DNA of 64,000 nt from Cyclobacterium xiamenense (GCF_009467825.1 NZ_WIOK01000006.1:62001-126000); one strand, 5' to 3'. Counted from the stretch's first letter, positions 18,323-27,253 are shown. Notes: a model not told the origin generated them from the sequence alone. Numbers and translations are program-made.

Positions 18323-21300
18323 TTAGAATCGGATGGTCGCTCCCAGGGTAAAGGTCCTGGGCATGGGGTACGCTTCGTCATCCACGCCAATATTTATCCC
18401 TCCTCTTCGGTTGATCTCCGGATTGGTGCCAGGAAAAGAGGTAAATAGGAAGGGATTCTCCGCACTGAAAAATACCCGGGTGTTGGATAGCACCGGATTT
18501 TTGGGAACGGTGTACCCCAGGGTGATGTTTCGCAGCCATACGTGCGTGGCATCGTACACGTAGCGGGAGTTGGATTCCCGCTGCCATTTCCAGGTATTGG
18601 TGGTGGCACCGCGGCCATCCCCGGGATTCTCGGCAGATCTCCAGCGGTTTACTCCAGACTGCAGAATGTTGAATACCCCGTCCATGTTCATGGTCGTGGC
18701 CTCGATGTTTCGGAACACGTCGTAGTCAAAGGCCCCGGTAAACATAAAGTTAAAGTCAAAGGCTTTGTAATCGCCACCCAGGGTGAAACCCAAAATATAG
18801 GCGGGATGCGGGTTTCCGATTTCGATCATGTCCTGCTGATCGTAGGAGATCACCCCATCGCCATTTGCATCAAAATATTTGTAGGTACCAGGGATGGCTC
18901 CATCCTGGGTGGGCCAGGCTTCGATTTCATCTTCGGTGTTGAAAATACCCACCATACGGAACCCGTGCAGCATGGCCAGCGGACGCCCTACCTGAGAAAC
19001 GTTATACGTGCTGTAGAAACCCCCTGACCATATTTCATCGTTTTCTCCCCGGATCTCCAATACCTTGTTTCGATTGATGGTCAGGTTCAGGTTGCTCCGT
19101 AGGTTCAATTGGCTGATGCGCGTGCGGTAATCCAGCGCAAGCTCCAGGCCCCGGTTTTGCACCTGCCCTACGTTGTCCAACGACTGGGTAAAGCCGGAGA
19201 TAACCGGCATTTCCACGGAAAGCAGCATGTTGTCCGTTAATCGGTTGTAATACTCTGCAGTGAAAATCAGGCGGTTGTCAAACATGGCCAGGTCCAGGCC
19301 AATATCGGTTTGCTGGGATTGTTCCCATCCCAGGTTGGAGTTGGCAAAATTGGACAACACCTGCCCGTTTGCGATGCCTCCTCCCAGTACGTAGTTGGAA
19401 ATACGCATGTTGGAAAGGCTGGAATAATTCCCAATGGCATTGTTACCGGTGATTCCATAGCTGGCTCTCAGTTTCAAATCGGTAATCCAGTTGGTCTGCG
19501 GCATAAAAGATTCCTCGGAAATCCGCCATCCGGCAGAAAAGGCCGGGAAGTTCCCCCATTTGTTGTTGGCACCAAAGCGAGAACTACCTTCCCGTCGGAA
19601 GGATGCCGAAAAGAGGTACTTGTCATTAAAGGAGTAATTGGCCCTGGCAAAATAAGCCATCAGGCTCCAATCGGCCTCACCGGAACTCGATACCTGTCGG
19701 ATGGCCGCACTCAGGTAACGTACCTGATCGTTGGCAAACTCGTTGCCGTTGCCTTGCAGGAATTTAAAGGTTTCTTCCTGGGCAGAAAATCCCAACAAGC
19801 CTTCCACCCGGTGGTTACCCAGGATTTTGTTGTACGAAAGCAGCTGATCCGCAGCGATGTTCAACACCTCGTTGCGTCGCTGAAATAACGTCGCCTCGCG
19901 GGGAGGAGCCTGGTTGAAGCCAGTACCCGCGAGCGTGGATGGACGAAACTCCTTTTGGTCGGTATTTTCCAGGATGGCATTGACCGAGGTCCTGAACTTG
20001 AAATCCTTGAGAAAGGTAAATTCCAGGTACCCGTTGGTCAATAGGTTATTTTCGTTACGGGTGCGCTCCATTTCCATGAGCTCCTGCACCACATTGGCGG
20101 TACCGAATACGCCATGTGTACCGCCGATAAAGGTATTGAAGCTACCGTCCTCGTTGTAGACCGGATAGCGCGGGTCTGCCCAAAGCGACCTGCCGATCAA
20201 TGCACTTCTGCCGTCGGTCGATGCATAGTCTTCCCGGGAATGCGAAGCGGCAATGTTCCAGCCCATGCTGATAAAGTCGTTGATCTTCCCATCAATATTG
20301 GCCCGGACGTTAAACCGTTCAAAACCCGTCTCGATAACGGCCCCCTCCTGATTGACATAGCCCACCGAAACCAGGGATCGAATGTCTCCCTTGCCCGCCG
20401 AAAGGGTGGCGTTGTAATTGTGAAACCGGGCGTTTTGATTCATGATTTCTTCAAACCAATCGGTAGAAACGGTAGTCTGCTCCGGAAACCGGAATTCCAG
20501 TGGAATTTCCTCCAGCGCCGGCTCCCGCTGTTCGAAGTAGCGAATCCGGTCCACAAAACTGTCGTGCTTGAACTGCGCAAACTCCGGTCCGTTCATCATC
20601 CGGGTTCGGCGGCCATCGGGCACGTTCTGAATCCCCTGGTTGACCACGAAATCAAGGTTTACCGTTCCTTCTTTTGCGGATTTGGTCGTGATCAGGATTA
20701 CACCATTCGATCCCCTGGCTCCGTAAATGGCCGTAGAAGCCGCATCTTTCAGTACCGTCATGCTTTCGATATCTGCCGGGTTTAGGTTTTGCCCGAGAGA
20801 GGTACCCACCGGAAACCCATCCACAACGTATAGCGGCTGACTACCGGCTCCCAGTGATCCTATCCCCCGAATCGTGACTTCCATTTCTTCTCCGGGTCTA
20901 CCGGAGTTTTGCCGTACCTGTACCCCAGCGGCCTGTCCCTGCAATAGGCGGGTGACATTCGTTGTGGGCACTTCCCCGATATTCTCCATATTGATCACCG
21001 AAACGGCCGAAGTAATGTCGGCCTTTCGCTGGGAACCGTATCCCACCACGACCACCTCTCCCAGGTCTCCGATGGAGGCGTCCATGCTGATCTCATAGGT
21101 GGTCTGCCCGCCGGTGACCGCCACTTCCCGGGTCTCAAACCCAATAAAACTGACGGTAAGTGTTTCGCCGGAGGCAGCCTGAATGGCAAATTCACCATCC
21201 ATATTGGTGACGGTGCCGCGCGTAGTCCCCTTTACCAGGATGGAAACGCCCGGAAGGGGCTCAGCGTCTTCACTGGCGATGACTCTTCCAGTAATCTGAC

Positions 21301-21397
21301 CCGCATCCTGGGCAAACAGGGAATGGGTCATCACCAAAAGAACAGCCACTACTGCACCCCGAATCCCACGAAGGAGCAATTGGTAACTTATTTTCAT
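18323..21397 (-). CDS. SusC/RagA family TonB-linked outer-membrane transporter (pair 1)
   Basis: A 1024-residue SusC protein. A signal peptide covers about residues 1-29 (MTHSLFAQDAG), then a carboxypeptidase-regulatory-like domain (GVSILVKGTTRGTVTNMDG), the signature DLGEVVVVGYGSQRK, the plug (EVTIRGIGSLGAGSQPLYVVDGFPVG), and the beta barrel ending in TLGATIRF. It is the first gene of the sugar locus. Its upstream region (21398-21631) has the tandem CAGGAT sites. It exports no function other than TonB-driven import of an oligosaccharide bound by the SusD at 16795. Confidence 0.95.
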   Translation of the reverse strand: MKISYQLLLRGIRGAVVAVLLVMTHSLFAQDAGQITGRVIASEDAEPLPGVSILVKGTTRGTVTNMDGEFAIQAASGETLTVSFIGFETREVAVTGGQTTYEISMDASIGDLGEVVVVGYGSQRKADITSAVSVINMENIGEVPTTNVTRLLQGQAAGVQVRQNSGRPGEEMEVTIRGIGSLGAGSQPLYVVDGFPVGTSLGQNLNPADIESMTVLKDAASTAIYGARGSNGVILITTKSAKEGTVNLDFVVNQGIQNVPDGRRTRMMNGPEFAQFKHDSFVDRIRYFEQREPALEEIPLEFRFPEQTTVSTDWFEEIMNQNARFHNYNATLSAGKGDIRSLVSVGYVNQEGAVIETGFERFNVRANIDGKINDFISMGWNIAASHSREDYASTDGRSALIGRSLWADPRYPVYNEDGSFNTFIGGTHGVFGTANVVQELMEMERTRNENNLLTNGYLEFTFLKDFKFRTSVNAILENTDQKEFRPSTLAGTGFNQAPPREATLFQRRNEVLNIAADQLLSYNKILGNHRVEGLLGFSAQEETFKFLQGNGNEFANDQVRYLSAAIRQVSSSGEADWSLMAYFARANYSFNDKYLFSASFRREGSSRFGANNKWGNFPAFSAGWRISEESFMPQTNWITDLKLRASYGITGNNAIGNYSSLSNMRISNYVLGGGIANGQVLSNFANSNLGWEQSQQTDIGLDLAMFDNRLIFTAEYYNRLTDNMLLSVEMPVISGFTQSLDNVGQVQNRGLELALDYRTRISQLNLRSNLNLTINRNKVLEIRGENDEIWSGGFYSTYNVSQVGRPLAMLHGFRMVGIFNTEDEIEAWPTQDGAIPGTYKYFDANGDGVISYDQQDMIEIGNPHPAYILGFTLGGDYKAFDFNFMFTGAFDYDVFRNIEATTMNMDGVFNILQSGVNRWRSAENPGDGRGATTNTWKWQRESNSRYVYDATHVWLRNITLGYTVPKNPVLSNTRVFFSAENPFLFTSFPGTNPEINRRGGINIGVDDEAYPMPRTFTLGATIRF

Positions 21398-21460
21398 AAT
21401 CTTTTGTGTTTGGTTAAGATTGATTTATTTCAATCAAATAAACCTAGAAAACAATACAAT

Positions 21461-21480
21461 ACTATCCTGTACCATCCTGC
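21461..21480 (-). promoter_or_regulatory. Candidate operator upstream of susC pair 1
   Basis: The minus strand carries two tandem near-repeats ten bp apart, TGCAGGATGG and TACAGGATAG, 64 bp upstream of the susC start. The CAGGATAGT core is shared with the sites at 8002 and 16524. Whether it is an activator site or part of the promoter cannot be told. Confidence 0.5.
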
Positions 21481-21631
21481 ATTCGTGCAATTTTATTACA
21501 TAAAAAGACCGAAATTAAGCAGAAAACACCTGTGTTTTAGGGAAAAATCCGTGCAGTAAAATGTGGCCAATTTTAAAGGCTACCCGGAACTCCCGGATAG
21601 AAACCGTCCATCTTTCGAAAAGTAAATCCCA

Positions 21632-21663
21632 TAAAAAAAGGGAGCGTTATGCTCCCTTTTTTT
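21632..21663 (-). terminator. Rho-independent terminator of the rpsP-rplS operon
   Basis: The hairpin gggagcgttatgctccc is flanked by seven A and seven T, 26 bp after the rplS stop. The symmetric A/T flanks would let it work in both directions. Confidence 0.9.
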
Positions 21664-21688
21664 ATGGTGAATGCTAGTCCAGGTATCC

Positions 21689-22054
21689 TTATTTCTTGAC
21701 CCGGATTTTTTCTTTGATTCGGGCAGATTTTCCCTGTCTTCCTCTCAGGTAGAACAACCTCGCTCTTCGGACTTTCCCCTCTCTCAGGACTTCGATTTTT
21801 TCCAGACTTGGGGAAATGATGGGGAATATTCGCTCCACACCGATTCCATTGGAAACCTTTCGAACGGTAAACGTCTCCCCGTTGGTATTGACGTTTTTCC
21901 GCTGGATTACCGTTCCTTGGAATTGCTGTACCCGCTCCTTGTTTCCTTCTGTAATTTTCACGTGAACATTGACCGTGTCTCCCGCTTTGAAAGCTGGGAA
22001 TTTAGACCGGGCGTCTTTGTAATCCTGTTCTACGAATTTTAGTAGTTCGCTCAT
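21689..22054 (-). CDS. rplS: 50S ribosomal protein L19
   Basis: A 121-residue L19. It shows the typical core [56 protein letters not shown] and [21 protein letters not shown]. It is the last gene of the classic rpsP-rimM-trmD-rplS operon and is followed by a strong terminator. Length is normal for the family. Confidence 0.98.
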   Translation of the reverse strand: MSELLKFVEQDYKDARSKFPAFKAGDTVNVHVKITEGNKERVQQFQGTVIQRKNVNTNGETFTVRKVSNGIGVERIFPIISPSLEKIEVLREGKVRRARLFYLRGRQGKSARIKEKIRVKK

Positions 22055-22113
22055 TGCTTTACTCGTTTGCTTATCGCTTTTTCAGACACCAATTACGGGT
22101 GTCCTTACTTGGT

Positions 22114-22839
22114 TCAACTATCGTTTTGTGCTGTAGTATTACCGCCTTTTTCCGAAGAAAATTGCCCGCCTATCAAGTCGGGTCTTCTTTCTTTGGTCCG
22201 GCGTACCGATTCATCAAATCTCCAGGATTCGATATTTGCCGCATGCCCTGAAAGCAACACCTCCGGGACTTTCCATCCGTTGTAGTCAGCCGGTCGCGTA
22301 TACACGGGCGGTGCCAGCAGGCCATCCTGAAAAGAATCCGTCAATGCGGAGGTCTCGTCGTTCAATACTCCCGGAAGCAAACGAATGACGGCGTCTGCCA
22401 CAACAGCAGCAGCCAATTCTCCTCCGGAAAGGACAAAATCACCGATGCTTACCTCTTTGGTGATCAAGTGTTGCCGAACCCGCTCGTCTACTCCTTTGTA
22501 ATGCCCGCAGAGAAGGATTAGGTTCTCTTTGAGCGAAAACGCGTTGGCCATGGGTTGATCAAACGTTTGCCCGTCCGGTGTCATGTAAATGACCTCATCG
22601 TAGGCACGCTCTTTTTTCAACGCTTCCAGGCAGCTGGCGATTGGCTCGATCATCATGACCATCCCCGCTCCACCACCAAACGCATAGTCGTCCAGGGTAT
22701 GCTGCTTTCCGATACCATAGGGTCGTAAATCGTGCACCTTCACCGTGGCCAGGCCTTTTTCTTCCGCCCGTTTCAGGATGGAATGAGAAAAAGGCCCTTC
22801 CAGCAGTCCGGGCAAAACCGTAATGATATCGATACGCAT
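22114..22839 (-). CDS. trmD: tRNA (guanine37-N1)-methyltransferase TrmD
   Basis: A 241-residue SPOUT methyltransferase that makes m1G37 in tRNAs reading CNN and GNN-type codons and so prevents frameshifting. The start at 22839 gives the family N-terminus [17 protein letters not shown]; an upstream ATG at 22872 lies inside rimM. The trefoil-knot S-adenosylmethionine site is visible as [16 protein letters not shown] and [16 protein letters not shown]. It starts 1 bp after the rimM stop, so translation is probably coupled. Confidence 0.97.
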   Translation of the reverse strand: MRIDIITVLPGLLEGPFSHSILKRAEEKGLATVKVHDLRPYGIGKQHTLDDYAFGGGAGMVMMIEPIASCLEALKKERAYDEVIYMTPDGQTFDQPMANAFSLKENLILLCGHYKGVDERVRQHLITKEVSIGDFVLSGGELAAAVVADAVIRLLPGVLNDETSALTDSFQDGLLAPPVYTRPADYNGWKVPEVLLSGHAANIESWRFDESVRRTKERRPDLIGGQFSSEKGGNTTAQNDS

Positions 22840-22840
22840 G

Positions 22841-23371
22841 TTACGCTTCCAAATAGATGTCAAGCAGGCCATCCGGCAGCCGGCAGAAAACTTTCTTTTC
22901 TGCCTTATTTACTCCTTGCAGGATTCCATCCTGAATGGGAATAAGTACTTCTTTTCCCTGGTAGTCCATGCCGATCAGGTCCTGGGTTTCCAGGTCATAG
23001 ATTACCTTGACTTCTCCTAATTCCCCCAGCGTCTCGTCGATCACCGTATATCCCACCAATTCGTGGTAATAAAACTGATCTTCTTTTAGCTCAGGAAGCA
23101 GGGATAGCGGCAGGTACAAGGCTGCTCCCACCATGGGTTTTACCTGTTCCACCTGGTCAAATTCTTCAAATTTGGCCAGGAATTTATTGTTAGGCTGGGG
23201 CACCATGTGCTCCAGCATAAAGGGCACCAATCGGTTTCCCTTTTCCACAAAGACATGTTCCAGCTCCTCGTAATCCTCGGGATAATCTACGTCGAGGACC
23301 AAAAGCACTTCCCCATGCAATCCATGAACTTTGGCGATATGGCCCAATTGAAAACAATTGTCTTTGTTCAT
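22841..23371 (-). CDS. rimM: Ribosome maturation factor RimM
   Basis: A 176-residue two-domain protein that binds S19 and helps 30S head assembly. The N-terminal RimM beta-barrel begins [21 protein letters not shown], and the C-terminal PRC-barrel has [21 protein letters not shown] and [23 protein letters not shown]. It lies 14 bp after rpsP and overlaps the trmD leader. Length is as expected. Confidence 0.96.
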   Translation of the reverse strand: MNKDNCFQLGHIAKVHGLHGEVLLVLDVDYPEDYEELEHVFVEKGNRLVPFMLEHMVPQPNNKFLAKFEEFDQVEQVKPMVGAALYLPLSLLPELKEDQFYYHELVGYTVIDETLGELGEVKVIYDLETQDLIGMDYQGKEVLIPIQDGILQGVNKAEKKVFCRLPDGLLDIYLEA

Positions 23372-23385
23372 GGCAGGGGGATCGT

Positions 23386-23979
23386 TTAGGCTTTCTCTTC
23401 GTCAGACGCTGCAGCATCCGATGCAGGTGCATCTTCTCCTTCGCTTTCCGCAGGCGCTTCTTCCTGAGGCGCTTCTGCAGCTTTGGCTTCTGCCTCTGCA
23501 GCCGCAACCGCGGCGATGGCTTCTTCTTCCCGCTTTTTGATGGCGTCCAGTCGGGCCTGATTCTTAGCCGCTTCGGCTTCCAATGCAGCCTTCTTGGCGC
23601 TGTCTCTGGCAGACTGGATTTTGTCTACCTTGCTGGCGATGCTCTTCTCTTTACTATCCAACCAGGCCTGAAATTTTTCATCGGCCTGTTCCTGCGTGAT
23701 GGCGCCCTTTACCACACCTATCTGCAGGTGTTTCTTCAACATGACTCCCCGGTAGGAAAGCATGGCTTTTACGGTATCGGTAGGTTGTGCCCCATTCATC
23801 AACCATTTCAACGCGCGGTCGTTGTTGATGGTAATGGTGGCCGGGTCGGTGTTTGGATTGTACGATCCGATTTTCTCGATAAAGCGTCCATCTCGTGGAG
23901 CTCTAGCATCAGCAATTACTACATCGTAGATGGCCATTTTTCTTCGGCCCCGACGTGCTAATCTGATTTTTAATGCCAT
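23386..23979 (-). CDS. rpsP: 30S ribosomal protein S16, with long Ala/Glu-rich tail
   Basis: The start at 23979 gives the S16 N-terminus MALKIRLARRGRRKMAIYDVV; the ATG at 24018 only adds a nonconserved leader. The first 85 residues are ordinary S16 (APRDGRFIEKIGSYNPNTDP, ALKWLMNGAQPTDTVKAML). The remaining 110 residues are a low-complexity Ala, Glu and Lys extension, as is common in Bacteroidota S16. First gene of the operon, with a good promoter at 24036-24067. Confidence 0.96.
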   Translation of the reverse strand: MALKIRLARRGRRKMAIYDVVIADARAPRDGRFIEKIGSYNPNTDPATITINNDRALKWLMNGAQPTDTVKAMLSYRGVMLKKHLQIGVVKGAITQEQADEKFQAWLDSKEKSIASKVDKIQSARDSAKKAALEAEAAKNQARLDAIKKREEEAIAAVAAAEAEAKAAEAPQEEAPAESEGEDAPASDAAASDEEKA

Positions 23980-24035
23980 AATATTTTGACGTTTAGTGAA
24001 TTGATGGATCCCGTCCATCGTTATTTTTTGGACTG

Positions 24036-24067
24036 CAAAGATAAAACATTAAAATCAAAAAGAACAA
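24036..24067 (-). promoter_or_regulatory. Bacteroidota-type promoter of the rpsP operon
   Basis: The minus strand has TTG (24067-24065), a 21-nt spacer and TATCTTTG (24043-24036). This matches the Bacteroidota minus-33 TTG and minus-7 TAnnTTTG pattern. The start codon of rpsP lies 57 bp downstream. Confidence 0.75.
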
Positions 24068-24218
24068 TCTGGCTGTCTTTTATTTGCGTAATAGTAAATT
24101 TATGGTTTAAATTGCGGTGTTTTTTGGGGCTTGCACGGTTGAGCCTACTCAAAAAAGCAACAAATACCGGGTTTACAAAGGTAAATCTAACGCTTTCCTG
24201 AAAGTTAAATGGCCTTGT

Positions 24219-24327
24219 ACCTGCCTATCGGCAGGCAGGGTTCAATGCCCGCCCGGCTCACAACGGTCGGACGGGCCCGCCCGGCTGACGCCAGTCGGAC
24301 GGGGATAGAATACCTGCCTGACGGCAG
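24219..24327. repeat. Cluster of REP-like palindromes
   Basis: Four palindromic units fill the gap between the rpsP promoter and the tRNA: a CCTGCC..GGCAGG unit at 24220-24239, two tandem 28-bp units beginning cccgcccggct and ending gtcggacggg at 24248-24275 and 24276-24303, and a cctgcctgacggcag unit at 24313-24327. Each can form a GC-rich hairpin. The first and last resemble the unit at 2991-3009. Confidence 0.7.
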
Positions 24328-24356
24328 CCATATTGGAAAGTATTTTATAATAATAT

Positions 24357-24428
24357 GGCCTCGTAGTTCAATGGATAGAATAGAAGTTTCCTAAACTTTA
24401 GATGCAAGTTCGATTCTTGCCGAGGCTA
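24357..24428 (+). tRNA. tRNA-Arg(CCT)
   Basis: A full cloverleaf can be drawn: acceptor stem ggcctcg/cgaggct with one G-U pair, D-arm with GG in the loop, anticodon stem gaagt/acttt enclosing ttcctaa (anticodon CCT, reads AGG), and T-arm gcaag-ttcgatt-cttgc. CCA is not encoded. The gene marks the left edge of the AT-richer accessory island, a common position for integrated elements. Confidence 0.93.
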
Positions 24429-24430
24429 CA

Positions 24431-24465
24431 AAAAACCCCTTATACAAGCTGTATTTGGGGTTTTC
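24431..24465 (+). terminator. Terminator after tRNA-Arg
   Basis: A hairpin with aaaacccc pairing to ggggtttt, plus an inner ataca/tgtat stem, begins 2 bp after the tRNA and ends in TTTT. Confidence 0.7.
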
Positions 24466-24469
24466 GTGT

Positions 24470-24493
24470 TTTGGGGGACAGTTTGGGGGACAG
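24470..24493 (+). repeat. Two tandem copies of TTTGGGGGACAG
   Basis: Two exact 12-bp copies lie just after the tRNA terminator, where an element would attach. Their place suggests a remnant of an attachment or recombinase-binding region, but no integrase gene and no second copy of the tRNA 3' end were found in the window. Confidence 0.6.
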
Positions 24494-24691
24494 TTTATCG
24501 AACTTCAAGGAACAAAATTCCATTATTGAAAAATCATTCTTTTTTTAAAAACCAATAACCTTTAAAAAGTCCATCAAGCAATAAAAGGTATACCATCAAC
24601 ATTTCAAACAGGGGGCGGTTAAAAACATAGTGGGCTTTCCACCACGGCGAAGACCCGTTAAATGTCAAACTAAAACTAATACCAGATGGTC

Positions 24692-24970
24692 TTAGTCGCG
24701 GGCATGGTATACTTTTTCAAAATACCCCAACAGTTCATCAAACTTGGGGTTTTTGATGGTGGTATGAGAGGAAAAAAGCTCCACAAGGGATCCGGTTTCA
24801 AATTCCAACAACTCCTGAAGGCTGTATTCGCAGGCATTGAAAAGCTTCATGTAGGCATTGACGGTATTACGGGATATACCCAGGGTTTTCCCGATTTTGC
24901 AGTTACTGTCTCCGTCAAGGCGAAGGGTGATGATTTGCTTGATGTCCATCGGATCAAGTTGAATGGCCAT
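24692..24970 (-). pseudogene. IS21-type transposase (IstA) N-terminal fragment
   Basis: A 92-residue frame that begins like IS21-family IstA: MDIKQIITLRLDGDSNCKIG followed by KTLGISRNTVNAYMKL, a helix-turn-helix for DNA binding. IstA proteins are about 500 residues with a DDE integrase domain; here the frame stops after the HTH and a short linker. No IstB ATPase is next to it. It may still make a small DNA-binding protein, but a relic is more likely. Confidence 0.65.
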
Positions 24971-25221
24971 ATCGTTTTTTATTACGATATAACCGGTTTA
25001 ACATGATTTTACAAAGTGGTACAGTTTGGACTGGAATCACTGGCACGCAAAAACCGGAATGGGTGGCATAAAACGAATCGTGATATCCAAGGGTATTCTT
25101 TTTTCTAAAGCTTTCTAGAAAATTCGAATTTTAAAACACTTGGTTGATTATTTTTTATTAATATGCATTCAATTATTCTATTTAAATTTTCCTTCTAAAA
25201 AAGAACCTTGTTTCAATCTAA

Positions 25222-26076
25222 ATGAAGAATCTTTACCAGGTTTTAGACATCGATCAGAGCGCATCAGCTGAGGAGATTAAAAAGGCTTTTAAGAAACACG
25301 CTAAGAACTACCACCCTGATTTGCACAACGGGAATGAATTTTTCAAAGAGAAGTTCATTGAGATTAAGGAAGCTTATGACGTATTAATAAATCCTACCAA
25401 ACGTAAGGTCTATGATGAAGAGTTTTTTGGAAAATCCCAAAATCAGTCTCAAAATGGAAGATTTGAGAGAAAGACAAATTTTAGGCAAACGGGTTCTAGC
25501 AAATTTAAGGAGCCTAATGAAAGTCAGGAGGAGGAGATCGAAAGAATTTTGAGAAATTCATCAAAAAAACTTAAAAATGATGACCTAAATGGTGCAATTG
25601 AAGAACTTGAAATTGCTGAGTCAAAATATCCAGGTAACGGATTTATTAATTTCATTAAAGGTAATGCTTATCATATTAATGAACTTTACATTCCTGCTTT
25701 GAGAGAGTATAATATGGCTTTGAATAAGGGGCATTATGAAGCAAAGGAACGGATAAGTCAAATTGAAAGAACCCAACACCTAACGATGGAAAACTTTGAG
25801 GATTATCTTTTGTATTACGCTCCCATTGCTTGTCTTTTTGGGACATTGTTATATTTTTTGATTCAAGATTATACTACCGCATTTATTGTAGGAGAGTCTG
25901 TCAATATAATTGGTTCTTTCGTGATTATAAGAATTGGAGTTTCCAAAGTTTCAAAAAACGTATTGAGGAGCCTTGCTTTTAACCGAGACTATATTTCCAC
26001 GGTTACGATTGGAGTACTTGGTGCTATATTTTTTTTACCTCTTGTTATGCTATTAGACTATATAATGGAATTATAA
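25222..26076 (+). CDS. J-domain protein with TPR-like region and C-terminal membrane segments
   Basis: A 284-residue protein. Residues 1-70 are a J-domain (YQVLDIDQSASAEEIKKAF) with the essential HPD motif in NYHPDLH, which stimulates DnaK ATPase. A polar linker follows, then a TPR-like helical pair at about 100-185 (LNGAIEELEIAESKYPG, YIPALREYNMALNKG), and three hydrophobic segments at about 195-280. The GC content is low compared with the flanks of the island. A membrane-anchored DnaK co-chaperone in an accessory region is unusual; the client is unknown. No neighbour is close enough for an operon. Confidence 0.85.
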   Translation: MKNLYQVLDIDQSASAEEIKKAFKKHAKNYHPDLHNGNEFFKEKFIEIKEAYDVLINPTKRKVYDEEFFGKSQNQSQNGRFERKTNFRQTGSSKFKEPNESQEEEIERILRNSSKKLKNDDLNGAIEELEIAESKYPGNGFINFIKGNAYHINELYIPALREYNMALNKGHYEAKERISQIERTQHLTMENFEDYLLYYAPIACLFGTLLYFLIQDYTTAFIVGESVNIIGSFVIIRIGVSKVSKNVLRSLAFNRDYISTVTIGVLGAIFFLPLVMLLDYIMEL

Positions 26077-26158
26077 AGAAATAAACGGATTTCAATTTAA
26101 TTTTAATAACAACCTAATACTAATAGTGTTTCACAAAGAGCATTTAGCCCCCATTACA

Positions 26159-26599
26159 TCAACAGAGCTCCCAAAGGATCTGCAGTGCCTTTATTTTATC
26201 GTGCATCTGAACCGATACACTTGAATCCGTTTTCTTTAACGATTTGATAGCGCCGGATACAGATGGGGCTATTTCTTCGTTGCTCTTCAAACTCCAATCC
26301 TCATTAAAAACTTCGGTGACATCGGAAAAGGCAATTTTTGCCAATTCAGCCAATATTCTTTCCTGGGTAATTCCCAGCTGTTCCAGGATTTCGGAAGAGC
26401 GGGATCGAATGTATTCCTTAATGTAAGGTTTTGTCAGGTTTTCGTAGCCAATTTGCCGGGCCGTGTACTCACTGTAACCTGCAAGTTTTGCAGCCTTCGT
26501 GGCGTTGAAGCCAGCCTCACCCAGGTAATGATTGGCAAATAGGACTTCCCGGGGAGTAAGATCTAATTGCTTGTCGTTTATTTCTACTGAAGCCTTCAT
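26159..26599 (-). CDS. Orphan phage terminase small subunit-like protein
   Basis: A 146-residue protein matching the Terminase_2 small subunit type: LTPREVLFANHYLGEAGFNATKAAKLAGYS is the helix-turn-helix that recognises phage packaging sites, followed by a helical oligomerisation region and ALQILWELC at the end. No large terminase, portal or capsid gene is adjacent, so this is probably a phage relic or a domesticated DNA-binding protein. The coding frame itself is intact. Confidence 0.75.
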   Translation of the reverse strand: MKASVEINDKQLDLTPREVLFANHYLGEAGFNATKAAKLAGYSEYTARQIGYENLTKPYIKEYIRSRSSEILEQLGITQERILAELAKIAFSDVTEVFNEDWSLKSNEEIAPSVSGAIKSLKKTDSSVSVQMHDKIKALQILWELC

Positions 26600-26756
26600 T
26601 ACATTGATTTAGTAAATTGAAGTATTTCCTATGAATATTTTACTAATTTAAGCAACTCAGATCAATTAATTATCCTTTCCCGATAAAACGTTGTCTACTC
26701 CGGCGATGATGGGCGAACAATTCCAGAATAAGAAGTTCCAATCATGAATGAAAGAA

Positions 26757-26970
26757 CAAGCGATTGAATGGTCACCTATCCAGAAAGGAAAACCCCAGCA
26801 GAACGGGGTTGTGGAATGCGTCAACAGGACACTCGGTGAGAACGTACTGGATGCCTAATTATTTACATCTCTTTAAACAGGCGCAGCGAATGACAAAGCG
26901 ATCGGTAGAAGAATACAATGGGCACAGAACACATCAAGCACTCGGATATAAACACCAACCGAACATGTAG
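26757..26970 (+). mobile_element. Degraded IS3-family transposase 3' end
   Basis: Translating from 26757 gives AIEWSPIQKGKPQQNGVVEC then NRTLGENVLDA and a stop; after a frame change EEYNGHRTHQALGYKHQPNM follows. Both blocks belong to the IS3 OrfB DDE domain (the glutamate region and the NHxRPHxxLGY-like end). Frame breaks and the lack of upstream transposase sequence show it is dead. Confidence 0.75.
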
Positions 26971-27253
26971 CAAGGGGTTTCTACAGGGATCCAGCTCGCA
27001 AAATGGCTACAAATAAAGGCTGCTAAGAAAACATTTTGGTCGTCAGATCCGATCCTAGTAGGTTCTGGCCAGCAGAGCGTACGTCCATTTCTAACCGGTA
27101 TAAATTAATTCAAAACAAAAAACTACATTTAAAACCTAACAAAATTCACAGACATTTACCAACTTCCAAAAAGTATACGGGGCCTCGGAGGTTTGATTCC
27201 TAGAAAATGTGTAAAATCGGGTGCAAAGGTAGCGAAAATCCTTCTGACTTTGG
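26971..27253. other. Gene-free stretch after the IS relic
   Basis: No open frame of interest on either strand, no clear inverted repeats. A T-arm-like string near 27186-27203 lacks the rest of a tRNA. On the minus strand a TACCTTTG box lies near 27225, which could be a promoter but has no gene in front of it. Confidence 0.4.

Noticed and set aside
13338-21397. Many open frames on the plus strand inside the susC and susD genes
   Set aside because: They are shadows of high-GC coding sequence, without family matches or start signals.
24692-24970. Antisense 106-residue frame over the IstA fragment
   Set aside because: It has no recognisable domain; the minus strand carries the clear helix-turn-helix.
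27181-27215. tRNA T-arm-like string (ggaggtttgattcct)
   Set aside because: No acceptor, D-arm or anticodon arm can be paired around it, and it does not repeat the tRNA-Arg 3' end.
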